Source: an uncultured Actinoplanes sp.
GTDB taxonomy: Bacteria; Actinomycetota; Actinomycetes; Mycobacteriales; Micromonosporaceae
Assembly (NCBI GenBank): GCA_934667465.1
Contig: CAKUMG010000415.1
Coordinates: forward strand, 1-5,923
DNA: 5,923 nucleotides
Direction: 5' to 3'
Positions 1 through 4,451 of the stretch are shown one piece after another. The translations under genes were made by a program, and so were the position numbers. Position 1 is the stretch's first letter, and each line of letters opens with the position of its first letter. The notes beneath the pieces were generated by a model. The model was not told the origin of the DNA. It saw only the letters and a list, made by a program, of their open reading frames with translations, and made no database searches.

Positions 1-281
1 GTTGGTACGACTGGGCGACGACGACCCACCCGATGAAGCCGATCATGGTCGCGGAGTGGGGGATGTACCACCGGCGTGGCGTCGTCACCGACAAGTCGGC
101 GGCGTTCGCGTCGGTGATCCCGCAGCTCGAGGCGCACCCGAAGGTGAAGGCGATCGTCTACTTCGACACCGCCAGCGACGACGAGGGCGATCGGGACATC
201 TCGGTTAATTCGTCGGCCGCGTCGCTCGCCGCGTTCAAGAAGGTCGCGGCGGATCCGATCTTCAACGTCAAGGTCGACTGA
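1..281 (+). CDS. C-terminal part of a glycoside hydrolase, probably GH26-like (5' end outside window)
   Basis: Only the last 92 codons are present, read from position 3 to the TGA at 279-281. The protein would cleave a beta-linked polysaccharide, probably outside the cell; substrate and signal peptide cannot be judged from this end. The fragment begins with WYDW and soon reaches KPIMVAEWG (Glu codon at 54-56). This resembles the last conserved block of GH26 and related clan-A (TIM-barrel) hydrolases, where a Glu at the end of a beta strand is the catalytic nucleophile. It continues with a helix-like stretch (FASVIPQLEAHPKVKA) and the strand IVYFDT, then a final helix ending FKKVAADPIFNVKVD. 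That is the expected order for strands 7 and 8 of the barrel. No carbohydrate-binding module follows the barrel. The family is recognised from motif style only; another clan-A family is possible. Confidence 0.6.
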   Translation, partial: WYDWATTTHPMKPIMVAEWGMYHRRGVVTDKSAAFASVIPQLEAHPKVKAIVYFDTASDDEGDRDISVNSSAASLAAFKKVAADPIFNVKVD

Positions 282-328
282 GGATGTCGTAGCCGGGTGG
301 GGGGTGCGGATCGCTGCTCCCGCCGAGG

Positions 329-384
329 GCCCCGCAGAGCTTCGCCGGCCGCTGACGCGTCCGAACCGCGAAGCCCTGCGGGGC
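329..384. terminator. Long inverted repeat between convergent genes, likely bidirectional terminator
   Basis: Arm 329-345 pairs with 368-384. Sixteen of 17 positions are Watson-Crick pairs, with one A/C mismatch (338 against 375), and the loop is 22 nt. The stem is GC-rich (GCCCCGC at the base). It lies 47 nt after the hydrolase stop and 126 nt beyond the methyltransferase stop on the other strand, so it could serve both. Neither side has a T-run, which is common for actinobacterial terminators. The remaining bases up to 510 hold only a weak 5-bp hairpin (GTGAG 392-396 with CTCAC 405-409) and no supportable gene. Confidence 0.6.
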
Positions 385-510
385 GACGCGCGTGAGTGGT
401 CACGCTCACCCCGCACCCGTACGCGTCGGGGCCCGTCATGATCCGGCGACCATCGACGGGGGGCACTTCTCCATGCCTCGATTCCCGGTCCCGGCGGGTC
501 CATTGGCGCC

Positions 511-1278
511 TCACGGCGAACCAGGGCCCACCGAGGACCAGGGCACCGTCAGTTCGCCGCGGCGCCAGCGGGCCGGCCCGTCGAGCACCGGCCACTGCGA
601 GCGGAACCGGTCGACGGTTGCGAGCCACCGCTGCCGTACGCCGAACGGGGTCGCGCTGGCATCCCAGGCCGCGCCCAGCGCGCCGAGCAGCTCATGGACC
701 GGGTGGCCCGGCACGTTGTGGTGGATCAGCGCCTTGGGCAGCCGCTCCGCGAACGTCGCCGGGTGATCCAATCCGGACAGTTTCGCCGACAACGTCAGCG
801 ATTGCGGCGCGCCGTCCGTCACCACGGTCCAGGTCGCGATGCGCCCCAGCTCGTCGCACGTGCCCTCGACCAGGGTCGCGCCCGTGGCGGTCATCGTGCG
901 CCAGGCCGCGGCCACCGACTCCTCGTCGTACTGGCGCAGGACGTTGAACGCGCGGACCACCACCGGCGCGAGCCCGGCCAGTTCGAAGCCGCCCCGCCGG
1001 AACGACAGCAGCGGCGGGGCGGCGAACGGCTGGGCGGCTGTGACGCGTACGGGATCGATCTCGAGCCCGACCACCGCGACGTCGGACCGGACCGCCGCCG
1101 CGAGCCGGGACCGCAGCTCGACCGCCGTGACGGGGGTCGCGCCGTAGCCCAGGTCCACGACCAGCGGCCGGTCCGCACGCCGCAGCAGGTCGCCGCAGCG
1201 GAACGCGATGTAGTCGTCGACGCGGCGCAGACGGTTCGGGTTGGTCGTTCCCCGGGTGATCGCGCCGATCGGCTTCAT
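511..1278 (-). CDS. Class I SAM-dependent methyltransferase, substrate unknown
   Basis: A 255-residue protein expected to transfer a methyl group from S-adenosylmethionine, in the cytoplasm. Motif I is VVDLGYGATP at residues 40-49, the glycine-rich SAM loop. The strand 2 acidic end is VVGLEIDP at 69-76, where E73 or D75 would contact the SAM ribose. RRGGFEL at 94-100 fits the next core segment, and FNVLRQYDEE (111-120) fits the strand 4 region. The N-terminus (RGTTNPNRLRRVDDYI, 9-24) is a basic lead-in. No substrate domain is recognisable. Its ATG (1278-1276) overlaps the TGA of the upstream SDR gene as ATGA. No good ribosome site lies just upstream, so translation is probably coupled to the SDR. 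The fold is secure; the target (RNA, protein or small molecule) is not visible. Confidence 0.85.
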   Translation of the reverse strand: MKPIGAITRGTTNPNRLRRVDDYIAFRCGDLLRRADRPLVVDLGYGATPVTAVELRSRLAAAVRSDVAVVGLEIDPVRVTAAQPFAAPPLLSFRRGGFELAGLAPVVVRAFNVLRQYDEESVAAAWRTMTATGATLVEGTCDELGRIATWTVVTDGAPQSLTLSAKLSGLDHPATFAERLPKALIHHNVPGHPVHELLGALGAAWDASATPFGVRQRWLATVDRFRSQWPVLDGPARWRRGELTVPWSSVGPGSP

Positions 1279-2036
1279 CGCGAGCGGACGACCTTGTGCT
1301 GTGCGGCCTGGGCGATCGGGCGGACCACCAGCTTGTCGACGTTGACGTGCTGCGGGCGGGTGGCGACCCAGGCCACGCAGTCCGCGATGTCGTCCGCGAC
1401 CAGCGGCTCGCTGACCCCGGCGTACACGGCGTCGGCCTTGGCCTGGTCCCCGAGGCGGTTGAGCGAGAACTCCTCGGTGTGCACCATGCCGGGGTCGATC
1501 TCGACCACCCGTACGGGCTTGCCGGCGAGCTCCAGCCGCAGCGTGCCCACGAGCGCGGTCTGGCCGTGCTTGGCGGCGGTGTAGCCGCCCCCGCCCTCGT
1601 AGACCGTGAACGCGGCGGTCGAGCCCACGGTGACGACAGTGCCCGCGCCGCTCGCCTCGAGCGCCGGGAGCAGCGCCTGGGTGACCCGCAGCGTGCCGAG
1701 CACGTTGACGTCGTACATCCACTGCCAGTCGGCCACCGAGCCGGCCGCGACCGGGTCCACCCCGCGCGCCCCGCCGGCGTTGTTCACCAGCAGCGTCAGC
1801 GACCCCTCGAGCCCGCCGACCGCGGCGGCCAGCGCGGCGACGGACTCGTCGGACGTCACGTCGCAGCTCACCGCGGTCGCCGAGCCGGCACCGGCCTCCT
1901 CGACGAAGGCCTCCAGCCGGTCCGTGCGGCGCGCCGCGGCGACGACGTGGAAACCCTCGGCGACCAGGCGGCGGGCCGTCGCCGCGCCGATCCCGCTGGA
2001 CGCGCCGGTGACGACGGCGATCTTCTTCTGCACCAT
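1275..2036 (-). CDS. Short-chain dehydrogenase/reductase, classical NADP-type (YdfG-like)
   Basis: A 253-residue classical SDR, the normal single-domain length, reducing a carbonyl or oxidising a hydroxyl with NAD(P)H in the cytoplasm. The Rossmann nucleotide motif TGASSGIG is at residues 10-17. AARR at 34-37 after strand 2 suggests NADP(H) preference. NNAG is at 85-88, and the catalytic set is N111, S139, Y152 and K156 (YTAAK). The C-terminal block with HVNVDKLVVRP and AQAAQHKV resembles YdfG-type enzymes, which act on 3-hydroxy acids; the substrate here is unknown. I chose the ATG at 2036-2034 because AGGA lies 7 nt upstream and the protein starts just before the first strand. In-frame starts further upstream (for example 2054) add only a non-conserved extension. 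The gene is divergent from mshA. M. tuberculosis also has an SDR near mshA (Rv0484c), so the linkage may be old. Confidence 0.9.
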   Translation of the reverse strand: MVQKKIAVVTGASSGIGAATARRLVAEGFHVVAAARRTDRLEAFVEEAGAGSATAVSCDVTSDESVAALAAAVGGLEGSLTLLVNNAGGARGVDPVAAGSVADWQWMYDVNVLGTLRVTQALLPALEASGAGTVVTVGSTAAFTVYEGGGGYTAAKHGQTALVGTLRLELAGKPVRVVEIDPGMVHTEEFSLNRLGDQAKADAVYAGVSEPLVADDIADCVAWVATRPQHVNVDKLVVRPIAQAAQHKVVRSR

Positions 2037-2105
2037 GCCCCGATCCTGCCTCATGACGTGAGTCACCCCGGCGCCGCCGGATTGGGGTTCAGCACACCGC
2101 AGTGG

Positions 2106-2131
2106 GGAAGATGAACGACGGCGTAAAAGTT
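2106..2131 (+). promoter_or_regulatory. Candidate sigma-R (SigR/SigH-type) promoter for mshA
   Basis: GGAAG at 2106-2110 is followed after exactly 18 nt by GTT at 2129-2131. The known sigma-R consensus in Streptomyces is GGAAT, 18-19 nt, GTT, and mycothiol genes including mshA belong to that thiol-stress regulon in S. coelicolor. Transcription would start near 2138, giving a leader of about 32 nt before the GTG at 2170. The fifth base of the -35 differs from consensus. No convincing housekeeping promoter was seen in this 133-bp divergent region for either direction, although TTGCAC at 2130-2135 could act as a -35 box with a poor -10. Confidence 0.45.
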
Positions 2132-2169
2132 GCACGTTACGTTTCCGGTCGCCTTCCGAAGGGATTCAC

Positions 2170-3474
2170 GTGGCAGAGCCGCTGGTAGATGGCCGTTGGC
2201 CCACCCCTCGGCGCCTCGCCACGCTGTCGGTGCACACGTCACCGCTGGAGCAACCGGGCACGGGCGACGCGGGCGGCATGAACGTGTACATCGTCGAGGT
2301 GTCCCGGCGGCTGGCGGCCCGCGGCGTGGAGGTCGAGATCTTCACCCGGGCCACGTCGAGCGAGCTGCCCCCGGTCGTCGAGATGGTGCCGGGCGTCACT
2401 GTGCGGCACATCACGGCCGGGCCGTTCGAGGGGCTCTCGAAGGAAGAGCTGCCGTCGCAGCTGTGCGCGTTCGTCAACGGCGTGCTGCGCGCCGAGGCGG
2501 TGCACCCGCCGGGCTGGTACGACGTGATCCACTCGCACTACTGGATGTCCGGCCAGGTCGGCTGGCTGGCCCGGGAGCGCTGGGGCGTGCCGCACGTGCA
2601 CACCGCGCACACCCTGGCCAAGGTCAAGAACAGGCTGATCGCGGCCGGTGACCGGCCCGAGCCCAAGGCCCGCGTGATCGGCGAGGAGCAGGTCATCGCG
2701 GAGTCCGACCGGCTGGTCGCCAACACCCGCTTCGAGGCGCAGGACCTGGTCAGTTGTTACGACGCCGACCCGACCCGGCTCAGCGTGGTGCAGCCCGGCG
2801 TCGACCTGGGCCGCTTCCGCCCCCGCGCGGACCGGGCGGCCGCCCGGCGCCGGCTCGGCCTGCCGGAGCGCGGGCACGTCGTCGCGTTCGTCGGCCGGAT
2901 CCAGCCGCTCAAGGGTCCCGACGTGCTGATCCGCGCGCTCGCCGCCGAGCCGCTGCGCCACGCGGACGTCACCGTCGTCATCTGCGGCGGCCCGAGCGGC
3001 AGCGGCCTCGACCGGCCCACGTCGCTGATCGAGCTGGCCGCCTCGCTCGGCGTCTCCGACAAGGTGCGCTTCCTGCCCCCGCAGACCGGCGACGCGCTCC
3101 CGGCGCTCTACCGGGCGGCCGACCTCGTCGCGGTCCCGTCGCACAACGAGTCGTTCGGGCTCGTCGCGGTCGAGGCACAGGCCTGTGGCACGCCGGTCGT
3201 CGCGGCGGCGGTGGGTGGCCTGGTCACGGCGGTCAAGGACGGTGTGAGCGGCGTGCTGGTCGACGGGCACGACCCGGGCACCTGGTCGCAGGTCGTCGGT
3301 GACCTGCTGGCCGCCCCGGCCCGCCGCGAGCGGCTCTCGGCGGGCGCGGTGCGGCACGCGGCGGACTTCTCCTGGGAGCGGACGGCCGACGAGCTGCTGG
3401 CCGTCTATCGCGAGGCGGTCGCCGAGCACCGTGCCCTCATCGCGTCCCGTCTGGCAGGCTCCTACTCGTGGTGA
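2170..3474 (+). CDS. mshA: D-inositol-3-phosphate N-acetylglucosaminyltransferase MshA (mycothiol biosynthesis)
   Basis: A 434-residue retaining GT4 glycosyltransferase with GT-B fold. It joins GlcNAc from UDP-GlcNAc to 1D-myo-inositol 3-phosphate, the first committed step to mycothiol. The N-terminal domain has the acceptor loop [11 protein letters not shown] (30-40), HSHYW (121-125) and HTAHTL (144-149). The C-terminal domain has [10 protein letters not shown] (240-249), where R243 and K248 should bind the UDP diphosphate. The EX7E motif ESFGLVAVE follows, with E327 and E335. The start is GTG, with GAAGGGA at 2158-2164 five nt upstream; the product then enters the conserved TLSVHTSP strand within about 20 residues. 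It is somewhat shorter than the M. tuberculosis enzyme (480 residues), mainly at the N-terminus. The stop overlaps the next gene, so the two are probably co-transcribed. A sigma-R-like promoter upstream would tie expression to thiol stress. Nothing looks broken. Confidence 0.96.
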   Translation: MAEPLVDGRWPTPRRLATLSVHTSPLEQPGTGDAGGMNVYIVEVSRRLAARGVEVEIFTRATSSELPPVVEMVPGVTVRHITAGPFEGLSKEELPSQLCAFVNGVLRAEAVHPPGWYDVIHSHYWMSGQVGWLARERWGVPHVHTAHTLAKVKNRLIAAGDRPEPKARVIGEEQVIAESDRLVANTRFEAQDLVSCYDADPTRLSVVQPGVDLGRFRPRADRAAARRRLGLPERGHVVAFVGRIQPLKGPDVLIRALAAEPLRHADVTVVICGGPSGSGLDRPTSLIELAASLGVSDKVRFLPPQTGDALPALYRAADLVAVPSHNESFGLVAVEAQACGTPVVAAAVGGLVTAVKDGVSGVLVDGHDPGTWSQVVGDLLAAPARRERLSAGAVRHAADFSWERTADELLAVYREAVAEHRALIASRLAGSYSW

Positions 3475-4028
3475 CCGATGCGAGCGAACTGATCGAGCGG
3501 GTCTGCGCGGAGCGCGAGCTGCCCTGCGAGCGGACGGGCGACGCCTCCTGGGTGGTCACGTTGCCCGGCACGCACAAGCTGAAGACCGCCTGCAACCTCA
3601 TCGTCGGCGAGCACGCCCTGCGCGTCGAGGCCTTCGTCATGCGGCATCCCGACGAGCGGCGTGAGGACGTGTGGGCCTGGCTGCTGCGCCGCAACGCCCG
3701 GATGTACGGCGTCGCGTTCTCGATCGACCAGGCCGGCGACATCTATCTCACGGGCCGGGTCCGCCTCACCGGCCTCGACGAGGACGAGCTGGACCGGCTG
3801 CTCGGCTCGGTGCTGACCTATGCCGACGAGTCCTTCGACCAGCTGCTCGAGATCGGTTTCGGCACGGCGATCCGGCGCGAGTGGGAGTGGCGCGCCAAGC
3901 GCGGCGAGTCGCTGGCCAACCTCCGGGCCTTCGCCCACTTCGCCGACCCAGGGACAGAGCCGCAGAACGAGACAGAGCCGCGGAACGAGACAGGGCCACA
4001 TATCGGGACAGGGCCGCGGAACGCTTGA
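3468..4028 (+). CDS. YbjN-domain protein of unknown function
   Basis: A 186-residue protein of the YbjN family, small alpha/beta proteins resembling type III secretion chaperones in fold. The biochemical role is not known. The core runs from about residue 5 to 155: a helix with LIERV, strands with WVVTLPG and [16 protein letters not shown], the typical [13 protein letters not shown] helix, then [16 protein letters not shown] and a C-terminal helical part ending [18 protein letters not shown]. It matches in place and length the gene after mshA in M. tuberculosis (Rv0487), which suggests a link to mycothiol metabolism or simply old operon linkage. The GTG at 3468 overlaps mshA by 7 bases, with AGG at 3455-3457 at good spacing. 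The adjacent GTG at 3471, giving a 4-base GTGA overlap, is an equally natural start. The last 25 residues are a repetitive Thr/Pro/Asn-rich tail outside the family core. Confidence 0.9.
   Translation: MVTDASELIERVCAERELPCERTGDASWVVTLPGTHKLKTACNLIVGEHALRVEAFVMRHPDERREDVWAWLLRRNARMYGVAFSIDQAGDIYLTGRVRLTGLDEDELDRLLGSVLTYADESFDQLLEIGFGTAIRREWEWRAKRGESLANLRAFAHFADPGTEPQNETEPRNETGPHIGTGPRNA
3951..4022 (+). repeat. Four tandem 18-bp repeats coding the YbjN protein tail
   Basis: Units lie at 3951-3968, 3969-3986, 3987-4004 and 4005-4022. The frame is kept, so each unit adds six residues on the pattern (G/E)-T-(E/G)-P-X-(N/I). Units 1 and 2 differ at two bases; unit 3 is the most diverged. The stop codon follows after one more codon. 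The repeat probably arose by slippage; a disordered tail is expected. No function is implied. Confidence 0.9.
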
Positions 4029-4051
4029 TCGGGCCCGCGGGGAGCTTTGGC

Positions 4052-4108
4052 ACCGGCGGCGGCGGACGACACCCATCCCCATAGGCGTCGCCCGCCTGAA
4101 CCGCCGGT
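4052..4108 (+). terminator. Compound hairpin after the mshA-ybjN pair, likely terminator
   Basis: ACCGGCGG at 4052-4059 pairs with CCGCCGGT at 4101-4108. Inside it GGCGG (4061-4065) pairs with CCGCC (4092-4096), and CGAC (4067-4070) pairs with GTCG (4087-4090), with a 16-nt loop. That is 17 base pairs interrupted by small internal loops, beginning 24 nt after the stop codon. No T-run follows. Position and stability fit a GC-rich intrinsic terminator. Confidence 0.5.
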
Positions 4109-4167
4109 CTCGGGTCGCGCCGTCCCCCAACGGCTGATGCCACCCGTCCCCGGACGCCGGTCCGCGG

Positions 4168-4186
4168 CGGCCCCGCAAGGGGGCCG
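4168..4186 (+). terminator. Second GC hairpin, possible backup terminator
   Basis: CGGCCCC at 4168-4174 pairs perfectly with GGGGCCG at 4180-4186 around a 5-nt loop. It lies 139 nt after the ybjN stop, with no T-run. It may be a backup terminator insulating the PAS gene from the operon before it, or chance pairing in GC-rich DNA. No gene is supportable in 4029-4451 as a whole. Confidence 0.3.
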
Positions 4187-4282
4187 GCCCGTTCCCCGAA
4201 CTGACGGCTCGGCGTCCATCGACCACGCTAGTTGGGGCCGTCAAGCCTCACAAGCCACTTGGCTGTCTGCCATCTGTCGGAA

Positions 4283-4357
4283 CCGTCACAGGCGGCAACT
4301 CGAGCCTCACGGACGATGCCGGAGTGGTCCGGAAGGCCAATTCCCTGCAGTCCGGAC
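4283..4357. other. Cluster of short inverted repeats upstream of the PAS gene promoter
   Basis: CCGT (4283-4286) with ACGG (4309-4312) encloses AGGC (4290-4293) with GCCT (4304-4307). CCGGA (4319-4323) pairs with TCCGG (4328-4332) around GTGG. GTCCGGAC at 4350-4357 is a perfect palindrome and repeats the TCCGG core. These may be operator half-sites; TCCGG occurs at 4328 and 4351. If the promoter at 4385-4412 is the real one, this DNA is not in the transcript, so a DNA role is more likely than an RNA role. Weak on its own. Confidence 0.3.
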
Positions 4358-4358
4358 A

Positions 4359-4398
4359 TGGGAGCGGTGCGGGTGCAAATCGGGCTCAGGTCGGGTGC
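4359..4398 (+). promoter_or_regulatory. 11-bp-phased direct repeats, candidate activator (TcrA-type) box
   Basis: CGGGTGC occurs at 4370-4376 and 4392-4398, with a related CGGGCTC exactly between them at 4381-4387 and TGGGAGC at 4359-4365. Starts are 4359, 4370, 4381 and 4392, an exact 11-bp period (7-bp unit plus 4-bp spacer), so all face one side of the helix. From memory, the TcrA response regulator of Actinoplanes missouriensis binds a direct repeat of GCA(A/C)CCG units with a 4-bp spacer. CGGGTGC is the reverse complement of GCACCCG, and the spacer agrees. The two inexact units match CGGGTGC at 5 of 7 positions each. The array ends inside the -35/-10 spacer of the candidate promoter. Confidence 0.5.
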
Positions 4399-4412
4399 GA
4401 AGCGGTCGATCA
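4385..4412 (+). promoter_or_regulatory. Candidate FliA-type (flagellar sigma) promoter for the PAS gene
   Basis: CTCA at 4385-4388, a 16-nt spacer, then GTCGATCA at 4405-4412. The pattern I recall for Actinoplanes flagellar and chemotaxis genes is CTCA, 15-17 nt, GCCGATAA; the -10 here matches 6 of 8. Transcription would start near 4420, about 32 nt before the ATG. No sigma-70-like -10 box is visible in this stretch. The -35 element overlaps the third unit of the 11-bp direct repeats. Confidence 0.45.
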
Positions 4413-4436
4413 GGGGGACTGAAGGCCGGATCGACC
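4404..4436. promoter_or_regulatory. 8-bp perfect inverted repeat over the -10 and start region
   Basis: GGTCGATC at 4404-4411 is mirrored by GATCGACC at 4429-4436, separated by 17 nt. Centres of the half-sites are about 25 bp apart. It covers the candidate -10 box and expected transcription start, so a dimeric repressor bound here would block initiation. Because its left arm lies within the -10 box, an RNA hairpin would form only from an upstream start. The ribosome site AGGAG follows at 4442-4446. Confidence 0.4.
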
Positions 4437-4451
4437 ATCCCAGGAGCACGC

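Noticed and set aside
511..1722. Apparent 403-residue minus-strand protein joining the methyltransferase with upstream sequence
   Set aside because: The first 148 residues are the SDR gene read in the wrong frame. The methyltransferase starts at the ATG ending at 1278, which forms the ATGA overlap.
2054..2065. TGAC-gtga-GTCA dyad upstream of the SDR gene
   Set aside because: Only 4-bp arms; expected by chance in 133 bp, and no paired promoter was found.
2239..3429. 396-codon minus-strand open frame inside mshA
   Set aside because: Composition is Arg/Gly/Asp-rich without motifs; mshA on the plus strand is unambiguous.
3951..4022. Could the short tandem repeats be a CRISPR fragment?
   Set aside because: Units are directly adjacent with no spacers, in frame and within a coding region.
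4247..4276. Second possible FliA-like site, CTCA at 4247 followed by GCCATCTG
   Set aside because: The spacer is 18 nt and the -10 matches poorly; the site at 4385-4412 is clearly better.
4283..4400. Riboswitch-like look (GEMM c-di-GMP or cobalamin) from CACAGG, GGCAAC, GGACG and GGGTGCAAATC pieces
   Set aside because: The pieces occur but the required hairpin between GCAAC and GGACG does not form, and no B12 box or CCCGC-ACTG core follows. The region also lies mostly upstream of the likely transcription start.
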